Shown piece by piece: positions 7,227 to 13,608 of a DNA stretch of 20,265 nucleotides (its first letter is position 1; every line of letters begins with the position of its first letter). This DNA is from CAZQWJ01 sp964597265. GTDB lineage: Bacteria; Patescibacteriota; 4484-211; JAGQKX01. The notes under the pieces are model-generated. The model did not search any database and was not told the origin of the DNA. It saw only the letters and a program-made list of their open reading frames with translations. Made by a program: the position numbers and the translations under genes. The stretch covers positions 1 through 20,265 of the forward strand of contig CAZQWJ010000022.1 of NCBI GenBank assembly GCA_964597265.1, given 5' to 3'.

Positions 7227-8066
7227 TTACTCTTTTATCTTCGCGCTTTTCTCTTTTAACAACAGCGCGCCTTCTTCAATACTTGGGGTTTCTGCGACTA
7301 TCCAACCTTCTACTTCAAAATCCACCAATGCCTGTAGTAGTTCCTGGTACTTAAATTGAGACAATGGGTCATCCAGATTGAGTGCTTTTATTTCTCCTTT
7401 GTCAGAAAACGCGACAGTGCCTGCGTGAATGTGCATATCTTTCAGCGCAGCCTCCCCTAACCCATCTCTGATTAGTTGTAGTTCCTGGCAAAATGCTTCA
7501 TACGAATTTATCATCCCGCCGGTGGTTGCCATAAGGTGAGCAAAATCTATGCATGGCTTGATATGTTCTAACCCCTGGCACACGGCAATCAGCTCTTGGG
7601 TTGTGCCGAATTGTATCTTCTTACCGCCGGTTTCCGGCCGTACGTCAATGTTTAGGCCTTCATCAATGATGGTTTGGTTAATGATTTCGAGCGATTCACG
7701 CACTCTAGCAATAATTTCTTCAGAAGTGTTATCAAACCGAAAAGCCGGATGGAAACAGAGGGAACGCGCGCCGATAGCGTGGCCGACGCGGGCGGTTTGT
7801 AGGATATAATGGCGTCCCGCGTGGATTTTGGCCTTTTCTTTTGCATTGAGATTAATATAATACGGCGCGTGGATAGTGGCGATGAGATCGAGTGCTTGAA
7901 GTGCTTCTTTCGTTTGCTCGTAGGCATTTTCCTTCAGCCAAATCCCGTGGCCAAATTGTATTTCCTCGCCATCAAGGCCGAGTTCTTTGATACGATTAAG
8001 TCCACCCAAGAAGGTCTTGGGTGTGGCTGAGAGTGGAGTTCCAGGGCTGAGAAAATGCAAGGGCAT
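7227..8066 (-). CDS. Endonuclease IV-like TIM-barrel protein
   Basis: The 279-residue product follows the AP-endonuclease 2/xylose-isomerase-like barrel, closest to the archaeal-type deoxyribonuclease IV group. Candidate metal ligands appear in order: H66 (TIHAPYY), H106 (CFHPAF), E145 (RPETGGKK), D174 and H177 (CIDFAHLMA), H212/H214 (MHIHAGTV), D222 (FSDKGE) and E259 (VAETPS). Family members usually carry a histidine a few residues after the KGE motif as a ligand of the third zinc; here that position is alanine (KGEIKAL, residue 228). The protein may therefore bind fewer metals or have changed chemistry. The canonical family cuts DNA at abasic sites. It lies 51 bases downstream of the four-helix-bundle gene and is flanked by repeat copies A and B. 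Confidence 0.85.
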   Translation of the reverse strand: MPLHFLSPGTPLSATPKTFLGGLNRIKELGLDGEEIQFGHGIWLKENAYEQTKEALQALDLIATIHAPYYINLNAKEKAKIHAGRHYILQTARVGHAIGARSLCFHPAFRFDNTSEEIIARVRESLEIINQTIIDEGLNIDVRPETGGKKIQFGTTQELIAVCQGLEHIKPCIDFAHLMATTGGMINSYEAFCQELQLIRDGLGEAALKDMHIHAGTVAFSDKGEIKALNLDDPLSQFKYQELLQALVDFEVEGWIVAETPSIEEGALLLKEKSAKIKE

Positions 8067-8073
8067 AATATTT

Positions 8074-8102
8074 TAGATAACAGATAATATATAAAAAAGC
8101 AA
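8074..8102 (-). promoter_or_regulatory. Candidate promoter of the endonuclease IV-like gene
   Basis: On the minus strand TTGCTT (8097-8102) lies 17 bases from TATCTA (8074-8079), which ends 7 bases before ATG 8066. The -35 lies inside repeat copy B. The -10 lacks the final T, so this is moderate support only. Confidence 0.35.
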
Positions 8103-8116
8103 AATTACAGATAAAA
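8094..8116 (-). repeat. 23-base inverted-repeat arm, copy B
   Basis: This is a perfect reverse complement of 8477-8499. It lies immediately after the stop codon of the four-helix-bundle gene and overlaps the predicted promoter of the next gene. Confidence 0.85.
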
Positions 8117-8117
8117 G

Positions 8118-8531
8118 TTACAATTTGCGTTTGCCTTTGAGGGTAATTATGCTGGCTCCGAGAATATTAGCGTGTTCATGTGCTTCCTGCAATAAATGGC
8201 TAACTTTTTCGTTCTTTGCAATGCCGCTATCTCGCAGTAAACCTAACCAAAATTTAGTCTCATTTGCACTTTTTAATGCGTGTTGCAGGAAATTGATGAA
8301 GTCTCGTCTGCTGCTGGCGGCTTGCGCCTCTGTGATATTCGCACCAATACTTGTGCCACTACGCAATAATTGATCACCAATAACCCAGGAAGATCTTTGT
8401 TTAGGAAGACTATCTACAAGACGGATCAGTTCAAGTGCAAAGAAATAAGATCTCTTTTGTAGATCATTTTTTGCATTTTTATCTGTAATTTTGCTTTTTG
8501 CTCTTTGATTTCTAATTTCCAAAACGTCCAA
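8118..8531 (-). CDS. Four-helix-bundle protein (23S rRNA intervening-sequence type)
   Basis: The product matches the small four-helix-bundle family first found encoded in 23S rRNA intervening sequences. SYFFALELIRLVDSL is followed by the signature QLLRSGTSIGANITEAQAASSRRDFINFLQHALKSANETKFWL and LLRDSGI. The biochemical role of the family is not established. Here it is not inside an rRNA gene. The start is uncertain: the open frame has no ATG, only TTG at 8531 or 8522, and the first ~22 codons include a perfect 23-base repeat arm (8477-8499) whose partner lies right after the stop. The repeat may have replaced the native 5' end. ATGs near 8472 are out of frame. It could be a cassette with its own inverted repeats. 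Confidence 0.82.
   Translation of the reverse strand: MDVLEIRNQRAKSKITDKNAKNDLQKRSYFFALELIRLVDSLPKQRSSWVIGDQLLRSGTSIGANITEAQAASSRRDFINFLQHALKSANETKFWLGLLRDSGIAKNEKVSHLLQEAHEHANILGASIITLKGKRKL
8477..8499 (+). repeat. 23-base inverted-repeat arm, copy C
   Basis: This is the perfect reverse complement of copy B (8094-8116). It lies inside the 5' coding region of the four-helix-bundle gene, so the two arms bracket nearly the whole gene. Confidence 0.85.
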
Positions 8532-8578
8532 CGTTCATCCTGGGTACCTGTGCTTATTTAGTATATCATGCGAGTTAA

Positions 8579-10123
8579 CTAGACTAAATCCAGTTCTTGT
8601 AGTTTCTCGGGATTTGCGATCTGCATGGTGTAGAGTTTTTGATAGAGACCACCAGCCTGTTTCAAATCAGCATGTGTTCCCTGCTCTACCAACCTGCCTT
8701 TTTTCAACACCAAAATCTGGTCCGCATGCAGCACCGTGGCCAGCCGGTGGGAGATGATAAAGGTCGTACGGTGTTTCATCAGCCGTTGCATTGCTTCCTT
8801 AATAAGTCGTTCGTTCTCCGCATCAAGTGCGCTGGTTGCCTCATCAAAGATAATGATAGGTGTATTTTTCAAAAACGCTTGTGCAATAGCCAGGCGTTGT
8901 TTTTGTCCGCCTGATAAGCGTACTCCCCGCTCGCCTACTTCGGTTTCGAGCCCTTTTGGCAAATCATTCACAAACTCGGACATNNNNNNNNNNNNNNNNN
9001 NNNNNNNNNNNNNNNNNNNNNNNNNNNNNNNNNNNNNNNNNNNNNNNNNNNNNNNNNNNNNNNNNNNNNNNNNNNNNNNNNNNCCAAAAGATACAGAGTC
9101 AAATGTAACCGCACCTGCAAGGGTATTTGCCTTGACATTGCCAAGAAAATGGTCTGATTCTTTTGGTGATTCGAGTATCTCAAAAAAGCGTTGTATCCCA
9201 ATGATTGCTTCTTTGAGTTCAAGTTGCTGGAACAGGATGAGTCGAATTGGCCGCAGTAGGTTAGTGCTCAACATGGTTACCAACACAAGGTCTCCTGGGG
9301 TGAATGTACCGTAATAAATAAAATATGCTGACAGTGCAAGCCCAAGCACCATTGCCAAATCTTGTGTTTGTCCTGCGAGTCCGCCCCATATTTGCCTGCC
9401 TTTATTTTGCTTAATCAGCGTTTCTAAGGCTTTTTGTTGATATGTGCGAGCATAATGCAATATGTCTTTGGGTGTGCTGTTGACTTTGGTTGATTCGATA
9501 CTATAAAGCGCTTCATTTAATTTGCCATGTGCTTTTTCCTCATATTTTCTTCGTAATGGCGAGTATGTGTTCACCGTGTCCAAGGCCTTTTTGAAAAAGA
9601 TAACCATGAATGGTACGGTCAGTAACATGGTGGCGCCGATACGAATATCAAGACTGCTAATTATGGCAAGTGAGAATAGCCCTGTTACCAGAGGAGAAAT
9701 GATATCTATTGGGTAATGAAAATACATGAGAGAGATATACGAAACCCCGTTACGTACTTTCTCTATAATTTCACCGACAGTATTTTTGTGAAAAAAGTCT
9801 TGCTGGAGGTCGTAAATATTCTCACCTACTTTGTAAACCAGGTCATAGTAGATGGATTTGCTCCACACGTTACCCAGATATCGTTGCAGGATATTGAGCG
9901 TGGCTTGTATTGCCAAAACGACAAAATATATAGTGATAGTCCACAAAATAGTTGGAAAAACGTGTGGGTCTGTAGGATTCTCTGTAACCGTATCAACGAT
10001 GCGTTTGTAGATAAATGCCGGGATGACTTCGGTAACACTGAGTGCGAGTGTAATTGCAAGGATGATAAAAAACTGGGTTCGGTATGGTTTGAGGAGCTTG
10101 AAGGCCTTGAGGATTTCTTGCAT
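8579..10123 (-). CDS. ABC exporter half-transporter (MsbA/LmrA-like), interrupted by gap
   Basis: This is a fused transporter. The N-terminal ~310 residues form a six-helix exporter membrane domain, followed by an ATPase domain. Visible ATPase motifs are LSGGQKQR (signature), IIIFDEATSALD (Walker B) and ISHRLAT (switch histidine). The Walker A P-loop and Q-loop are absent because they lie in the gap at 8984-9083. Between VTFDSVSF and FVNDLPKGLET related exporters have about 110 residues, while 34 unknown codons are shown, so about 330 bases are probably missing. Exporters of this class act as homo- or heterodimers moving lipids, peptides or drugs; the substrate is unknown. The start has an excellent promoter with its -10 seven bases upstream. 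Confidence 0.92.
   Translation of the reverse strand: MQEILKAFKLLKPYRTQFFIILAITLALSVTEVIPAFIYKRIVDTVTENPTDPHVFPTILWTITIYFVVLAIQATLNILQRYLGNVWSKSIYYDLVYKVGENIYDLQQDFFHKNTVGEIIEKVRNGVSYISLMYFHYPIDIISPLVTGLFSLAIISSLDIRIGATMLLTVPFMVIFFKKALDTVNTYSPLRRKYEEKAHGKLNEALYSIESTKVNSTPKDILHYARTYQQKALETLIKQNKGRQIWGGLAGQTQDLAMVLGLALSAYFIYYGTFTPGDLVLVTMLSTNLLRPIRLILFQQLELKEAIIGIQRFFEILESPKESDHFLGNVKANTLAGAVTFDSVSFXXXXXXXXXXXXXXXXXXXXXXXXXXXXXXXXXXMSEFVNDLPKGLETEVGERGVRLSGGQKQRLAIAQAFLKNTPIIIFDEATSALDAENERLIKEAMQRLMKHRTTFIISHRLATVLHADQILVLKKGRLVEQGTHADLKQAGGLYQKLYTMQIANPEKLQELDLV
8984..9083. other. Scaffold gap (100 N) inside the ABC exporter ATPase domain
   Basis: Exactly 100 N. The family alignment suggests the true missing length is near 330 bases, covering Walker A and the Q-loop. 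Confidence 0.95.
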
Positions 10124-10130
10124 TGTTCAC

Positions 10131-10159
10131 ATAGTAGATGCTTGCCCCCGCCGAGTCAA
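10131..10159 (-). promoter_or_regulatory. Promoter of the ABC exporter: TTGACT-17-TACTAT
   Basis: On the minus strand TTGACT (10154-10159) and TACTAT (10131-10136) are 17 bases apart, and the -10 ends 7 bases before ATG 10123. This is the clearest leaderless-type promoter in the window. Confidence 0.75.
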
Positions 10160-10162
10160 CAA

Positions 10163-10191
10163 TTGTTTGGTGTATCGGGCTGAGTTATAAT
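10163..10191 (+). promoter_or_regulatory. Promoter of the NrnA-like gene: TTGTTT-17-TATAAT
   Basis: TTGTTT (10163-10168) and TATAAT (10186-10191) are 17 bases apart. The start codon lies about 98 bases after the -10, giving a leader of roughly 90 bases that contains the inverted repeat at 10227-10273. The -35 is 3 bases from the -35 of the divergent exporter promoter. Confidence 0.65.
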
Positions 10192-10226
10192 AAGGCAAAC
10201 AAGGAATCTAGGCAGTAAGAATACTG

Positions 10227-10273
10227 CATCCCAAATCAAGCCTGTATCGAGCACAGTCGAGATGTTTGGGATG
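10227..10273 (+). repeat. Inverted repeat in the leader of the NrnA-like gene
   Basis: CATCCCAAA (10227-10235) pairs with TTTGGGATG (10265-10273). The interior carries TCGA twice, like the other dispersed palindromic repeats of this window. It ends 16 bases before the ATG at 10290 and could affect translation. Confidence 0.6.
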
Positions 10274-10289
10274 ACAACCCCTCAATATT

Positions 10290-11264
10290 ATGAACAATAC
10301 TTTTGAAGAAATTTGGGATGCGTTGATGAAGGCTGAGTCTGTTTTGATCCCGCTACACAGGAGCCCGGATGCGGATTCGTTTGGTTCGGCTATTGCCTCG
10401 GCATTGGTGTTACAAGAAAAAGGTAAAAAGGTGCATGTGACATCAGTTGACGAACCTCCTGACTTAGAGCAGTTACTACCGTTATTTCCTGTAGAAAAAA
10501 TAGATCCTGCGTTTCTCGATCTCTCTACATATGATGTCCTATTAATACAGGACAATGGGAGCGTAGATCGTTTTTCAAAGGAAGAGCATTTTTCACTTCC
10601 CAGTCACGCAACAGTGATCAATATCGATCATCACCCGACGAATTCATACTTTGGGACACTTAACTATGTAGATGCAGGTGTGCCAGCTGCAGCACAGATT
10701 TTGTATGAGTTGTTCAGCGCTAACGACGTGACCATAACTAAGGGTGTGGCGTTGGCACTGTATTTTGGTCTGGTTACGGATACGGGCTGGTTTGCGTTTG
10801 GTGTGCCGCCTCGCACGCATGAGATCGCGGCCAAGCTGGTTGCAGCTGGAGCGGATTCCCGCATGGTCAAGTTGGACTTGGAAAAGACAACGCTCAACAA
10901 GATCAAATATAACGGTATACTGGGTTCACGATCGGAATATATTTCAGATGCAAGGTGTGTGTTTTCGTCCATCTCATATCAAGACATCGAGGCGTTGGAT
11001 CTGGTAGGTGTACAGGTATATTCTATTGTGCAGCAGTTGAAAAATATCGTAGAACCGGAGATTGATTTTGTATGTGTTGTTACAGAAAAAGAGTCTGGGG
11101 TATTTAGTGTGTCGTTACGCAGCCGAGAGAACAGTGATTTTGACGTGTCAGTCATCGCAGAAAGATTAGGAGGGGGCGGGCACAGGCCTGCTGCTGGTGC
11201 AATCCTAAATGCCCAAAGCATTGATGAGGTTAAGCAAAAGTTACTTCAGGCGGTTGGCAAGTAA
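10290..11264 (+). CDS. nrnA: DHH/DHHA1 phosphoesterase, NrnA-like (nanoRNase/pAp phosphatase family)
   Basis: The 324-residue length is typical of NrnA. Metal-site motifs appear in order: LHRSPDADSFGS (H23, D27, D29), LLIQDNGS (D88), NIDHHPTN (D113, H114, H115) and VTDTGWF (D164). The C-terminal DHHA1 substrate motif is GGGGHRPAAGA (294-304). NrnA degrades 2-5 nucleotide RNAs and in some species dephosphorylates 3'-phosphoadenosine 5'-phosphate. Some relatives act on cyclic dinucleotides, which cannot be excluded from sequence alone. It is transcribed from a consensus promoter with a leader of about 90 bases, with no Shine-Dalgarno before the ATG. It converges on the PspC gene with a 14-base gap. 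Confidence 0.9.
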   Translation: MNNTFEEIWDALMKAESVLIPLHRSPDADSFGSAIASALVLQEKGKKVHVTSVDEPPDLEQLLPLFPVEKIDPAFLDLSTYDVLLIQDNGSVDRFSKEEHFSLPSHATVINIDHHPTNSYFGTLNYVDAGVPAAAQILYELFSANDVTITKGVALALYFGLVTDTGWFAFGVPPRTHEIAAKLVAAGADSRMVKLDLEKTTLNKIKYNGILGSRSEYISDARCVFSSISYQDIEALDLVGVQVYSIVQQLKNIVEPEIDFVCVVTEKESGVFSVSLRSRENSDFDVSVIAERLGGGGHRPAAGAILNAQSIDEVKQKLLQAVGK

Positions 11265-11278
11265 ATCGCACGCTGATA

Positions 11279-11758
11279 CTATCGACGGCCGACAAGAAAA
11301 TAGAAACCCATAACAATAAGAATCAGTGGCCAAAACAGGTCAAATCGTACCGTCCTAAGAAAACCCAGATTACTAAGAAAAAACCAACCACCAAGCATGA
11401 TCAGGATAATACCGAGCCATGGTACAGATCGGGGAGGTGTGTTGTGAGAACCTGCTTGTTGAGTGTTTTGTCCACTGACCTTGTCTTCTATCTTCTCGGC
11501 AAAACCTTCTATCTTTTGTCCCATTTCTTGAATATTTTCCTGCATGATGGTTTGAGAATCAGTAGCGATTGTGGTAGGACCAGGGATAATGATCCACAGA
11601 ATCAGGTACAAAAATAAGCCCGATCCAGACAAGAATCCAAGAATGACGAACACGATCCTTACTAGCGTGGGATCAATATCAAAGTACTCACCGATGCCTC
11701 CGCATATTCCAGCAATAACTTGGTTCGTAGCAGAACGGTGGAGTTGTTTTTGTTCCAT
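11279..11758 (-). CDS. PspC-domain membrane protein with C-terminal LiaF/DUF5668-like helices
   Basis: The N-terminal PspC domain reads QVIAGICGGIGEYFDIDPTLVRIVFVILGFLSG and continues through GLFLYLILWIIIPG, with two adjacent membrane segments. A charged amphipathic linker (about 65-110, coiled-coil-like EMGQKIEGFAEKIEDK) follows. Two further hydrophobic segments (WLGIILIMLGGWFFL and LFWPLILIVMGFYFLVG) end the protein. In other bacteria PspC proteins take part in envelope-stress sensing. No PspA or regulator lies nearby. The start at 11758 rather than 11764 is preferred because TATAAT lies 7 bases before the former and 1 base before the latter. The promoter overlaps the end of yebC. Confidence 0.88.
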   Translation of the reverse strand: MEQKQLHRSATNQVIAGICGGIGEYFDIDPTLVRIVFVILGFLSGSGLFLYLILWIIIPGPTTIATDSQTIMQENIQEMGQKIEGFAEKIEDKVSGQNTQQAGSHNTPPRSVPWLGIILIMLGGWFFLSNLGFLRTVRFDLFWPLILIVMGFYFLVGRR

Positions 11759-11765
11759 AGGCATG

Positions 11766-11771
11766 ATTATA
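11766..11771 (-). promoter_or_regulatory. -10 hexamer TATAAT for the PspC gene
   Basis: On the minus strand a perfect TATAAT ends 7 bases before the second of two close ATG codons (11758). It is too near the first (11764) for both to be on the mRNA, so it decides the start. The -35 is weak. Confidence 0.55.
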
Positions 11772-11778
11772 CAGATTT

Positions 11779-12318
11779 TTAAGAAAAAGTGGAGAAGTTA
11801 GAAAACACCTCCTGTACGTCTTCATGATCATCCAGTGCTTCGGCGAGTGCGAGCACGCTTTCGGCCAGTTTGGGGTCTTCTAGGGGTATGGTAAATGTGG
11901 GATTGTTATCCTGGTCAAAAATATATGCGGCTGACCCGGTGGTACCAAGCGATCCTCCACGTTTGCTAAAAATATGCCGAATCTCCGCTACAGTTCTGTT
12001 TTTGTTATCCGTAAGAACGTTAATCAAGTACGCTTCTCCAGCTGGACCATAGCCTTCGTACGTGATCTCTTCCATTGCGCCACCTTGTAGCTCTCCGGTA
12101 CCTTTCTTGATTGCCTTGTCTATGGTGTCTTTTGGCATACTGTATGACTTTGCCTTCTGAATAGCATCAGCCAGGGTCGGGTTGAAACTTGGGTCTCCCC
12201 CACCCTGTCGTGCGGCATGGGATATCGCCTTGGAAAGCTTTGTAAACAGGCTGCCTTTTTTGGCATCATTGGCTGCTTTTTGTCGTTTAATTTGGGCCCA
12301 GTGGGAATGTCCTGCCAT
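11779..12318 (-). CDS. yebC: YebC/PmpR family protein, short form lacking domain 3
   Basis: The N-terminus is classical: MAGHSHWAQIKRQK, then DAKKGSLFTKLSKAI, GGGDP and NPTLADAIQKAKSYSMPKDTID. The middle shows YEGYGPAGEAYLINVLTDNKNRT and GGSLGTTGSAAYIF. The protein then passes almost directly to the C-terminal ALAEALDDHEDVQEVFSNF. Normal YebC proteins have about 240-250 residues; this one has 179. The missing ~65 residues correspond to the inserted third domain, while the two halves of domain 2 are retained. The family was described as transcription regulators, and more recently as translation factors easing ribosome stalls at proline runs. The gene lies upstream of pspC on the same strand, whose promoter overlaps its 3' end. 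Confidence 0.92.
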   Translation of the reverse strand: MAGHSHWAQIKRQKAANDAKKGSLFTKLSKAISHAARQGGGDPSFNPTLADAIQKAKSYSMPKDTIDKAIKKGTGELQGGAMEEITYEGYGPAGEAYLINVLTDNKNRTVAEIRHIFSKRGGSLGTTGSAAYIFDQDNNPTFTIPLEDPKLAESVLALAEALDDHEDVQEVFSNFSTFS

Positions 12319-12324
12319 ACATTA

Positions 12325-12380
12325 GTCGTTTGTTGTTAGCTGTTAGTCATTAGTTATTAGCTATTGGTCGCTAGCTGTTG
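12325..12380. repeat. Degenerate heptanucleotide tandem repeat
   Basis: Eight consecutive 7-base units fit GYYRYTR except for slight drift: GTCGTTT, GTTGTTA, GCTGTTA, GTCATTA, GTTATTA, GCTATTG, GTCGCTA, GCTGTTG. It lies between the divergent yebC and cyclophilin genes, right next to the yebC start and upstream of the cyclophilin promoter. Confidence 0.7.
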
Positions 12381-12393
12381 GTAAATACATAGG

Positions 12394-12423
12394 TTTACTA
12401 ATCATAGTATCGTGTTCTACAAT
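12394..12423 (+). promoter_or_regulatory. Promoter of the cyclophilin gene: TTTACT-18-TACAAT
   Basis: TTTACT (12394-12399) and TACAAT (12418-12423) are 18 bases apart. The ATG at 12434 begins 10 bases after the -10, so any leader would be only a few bases. Confidence 0.5.
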
Positions 12424-12433
12424 ATTGTAACGT

Positions 12434-13093
12434 ATGGGGGCAAACAAATGGACTAATATCGTAGGAGCTGTTGTAATACTGGGGATTATCGTTGCTTTAC
12501 TTACGCGTACGCCCGGAGCGGAGCCGGAGCAGCAGCCTACGCCAACACCTGTGATACAACCTACTGCTATGCAATCCAAACAATATGATGAACCACCAGC
12601 ACTGATGTTAGAAGAAGGAGCCATGTATCAGGCCGTGGTCAACACGTCAAAAGGATCGTTCACCATAGAGCTTTTTGCAGATCAAGTACCAACCACAGTA
12701 AATAGTTTTGTGTTTTTGGCTAATGAGGGATTTTTTGATGGTGTTGTATTTCACCGTATTATTGAAGGGTTTATGATCCAGACTGGCGATCCGACCGGCA
12801 CGGGTCGAGGAGGTCCTGGATATACATTTGCGGATGAGCCGTTTGAGGGAGAGTATACACGTGGCACTGTCGCTATGGCCAATGCAGGGCCTAATACCAA
12901 CGGTAGTCAGTTTTTTATCATGCATGAGGATCGTGCTCTTGATCCTAACTACACCATCTTTGGACGCGTGACTGAGGGGATAGAAGTTGTTGATGCTATC
13001 GCAGCTACGCCGGTAACCGCAAATATGTTTGGCGAAATGTCCACACCAGCCGAGGTCGTACAGATCGAGTCGGTTACTATTCAGACGAATTAA
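12434..13093 (+). CDS. Membrane-anchored cyclophilin-type peptidyl-prolyl isomerase
   Basis: Residues about 7-24 form one hydrophobic N-terminal segment, followed by a Pro/Gln/Thr-rich linker (28-60). The cyclophilin domain runs from about 65 to 215: FFDGVVFHRIIEGFMIQTGDPTGTG, with the active-site arginine R108. MANAGPNTNGSQFFIMH and ALDPNYTIFGRVTEGIEVVDAI follow. The layout implies an enzyme facing outside the membrane and helping secreted proteins fold by cis-trans isomerisation of prolyl bonds. The absence of a Cys at the lipobox position argues for a transmembrane anchor rather than a lipoprotein. It is divergent from yebC and followed by the repeat array. Confidence 0.93.
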   Translation: MGANKWTNIVGAVVILGIIVALLTRTPGAEPEQQPTPTPVIQPTAMQSKQYDEPPALMLEEGAMYQAVVNTSKGSFTIELFADQVPTTVNSFVFLANEGFFDGVVFHRIIEGFMIQTGDPTGTGRGGPGYTFADEPFEGEYTRGTVAMANAGPNTNGSQFFIMHEDRALDPNYTIFGRVTEGIEVVDAIAATPVTANMFGEMSTPAEVVQIESVTIQTN

Positions 13094-13122
13094 GGTAGTT
13101 TCCATTTGTATTTAGAAACCAG

Positions 13123-13500
13123 CCGTCCAAACAAGTTCGGACTTGGTGCAAAGCGTGATGGCTCCATGCGCCAGATGCATTAGAGCACTTTGGTGGCTGT
13201 TTATCTCTGACGTAAATTTTGGTAGGGAGGCCGTCCAAACAAGTTCGGATTTGGTACAAAGTGTGTTAGTATTACACGCCAAGCACATTCAGTGCTTAGT
13301 GTAAGTTGCGTAGTGGTTTTGATGTTAGTAAGGCACCCATTCAAACAAGTTTGAACTAGGTACAAAGTGTGTTAGTATTACACGCCAAGCACATTCAGTG
13401 CTTAGTGTAAGTTGCGTAGTGGTTTTGATGTTAGTAAGGCACCCATTCAAACAAGTTTGAACTAGGTACAAAGCGTGGTAGCTCCATGCGCCAGATGCAT
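13123..13500. repeat. Four-copy tandem array (106-108 bp units) beside tRNA-Arg
   Basis: A conserved block (CAAACAAGTTYGRA then TACAAAG-like) starts at 13123, 13231, 13337 and 13443, giving periods of 108, 106 and 106. The sequence 13253-13367 is identical to 13359-13473 over 115 bases. Copies 1 and 4 share another variable part (GCTCCATGCGCCAGATGCAT). Each block contains a short palindrome; copy 3 reads TTCAAACAAGTTTGAA. No coding region is supported in 13094-13508. The last copy runs into the 3' hairpin of the tRNA gene. Confidence 0.85.
13272..13304. repeat. Nested hairpin in array unit 2 (repeated at 13378-13410)
   Basis: TTACAC pairs with GTGTAA, and inside it AAGCAC pairs with GTGCTT around ATTCA, with a GCC/A internal bulge. 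The identical structure recurs 106 bases later. Confidence 0.6.
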
Positions 13501-13514
13501 GTAGCATCTGGCGC
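13488..13514 (-). other. Hairpin spanning the tRNA-Arg 3' end
   Basis: GCGCCAGATGC (13488-13498) and GCATCTGGCGC (13504-13514) are perfect reverse complements with a 5-base loop. One arm includes the tRNA discriminator base and CCA (13509-13512). It could mark 3' processing or termination, or be the site where the array is anchored. Confidence 0.6.
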
Positions 13515-13584
13515 CCTCGGGAGGAGTCGAACCTCCAACCTACTCCTTAGAAGGGAGTTGCTCTATCCTTTGAGCTACGAGGGC
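13509..13584 (-). tRNA. tRNA-Arg (anticodon UCU), CCA encoded
   Basis: The minus strand folds as a 76-base tRNA. The acceptor is GCCCTCG with CGAGGGC. The D-arm is GCTC/GAGC with a loop containing GG. The anticodon stem is ACTCC/GGAGT with loop CTTCTAA, giving anticodon TCT (arginine AGA/AGG). The T-arm is GGAGG/CCTCC with loop TTCGACT. A G discriminator and a genome-encoded CCA follow. It is the only RNA gene I can support here. Confidence 0.95.
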
Positions 13585-13608
13585 AAAATATGCTGTTTGC
13601 ATATTTTG
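13584..13608 (-). other. Hairpin abutting the tRNA-Arg 5' end
   Basis: CAAAATATGC (13584-13593) and GCATATTTTG (13599-13608) form a perfect 10-bp stem with a 5-base loop. Its inner edge is the first base of the tRNA. Together with the 3' hairpin the tRNA is bracketed by perfect stems. Confidence 0.6.

Noticed and set aside
8466..8480. ATG starts for the four-helix-bundle gene near 8472
   Set aside because: They are in a different frame from the conserved domain, so a frameshift would be needed.
13123..13500. Possible CRISPR array (regular repeat block every ~106 bases)
   Set aside because: The intervening parts of copies 2 and 3 are identical rather than unique, units are too long, and no cas genes are present.
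13077..13507. Small minus-strand open frames of 60 codons across the repeat array
   Set aside because: They are translations of the tandem repeat and palindromes, with no plausible start, composition or homology.
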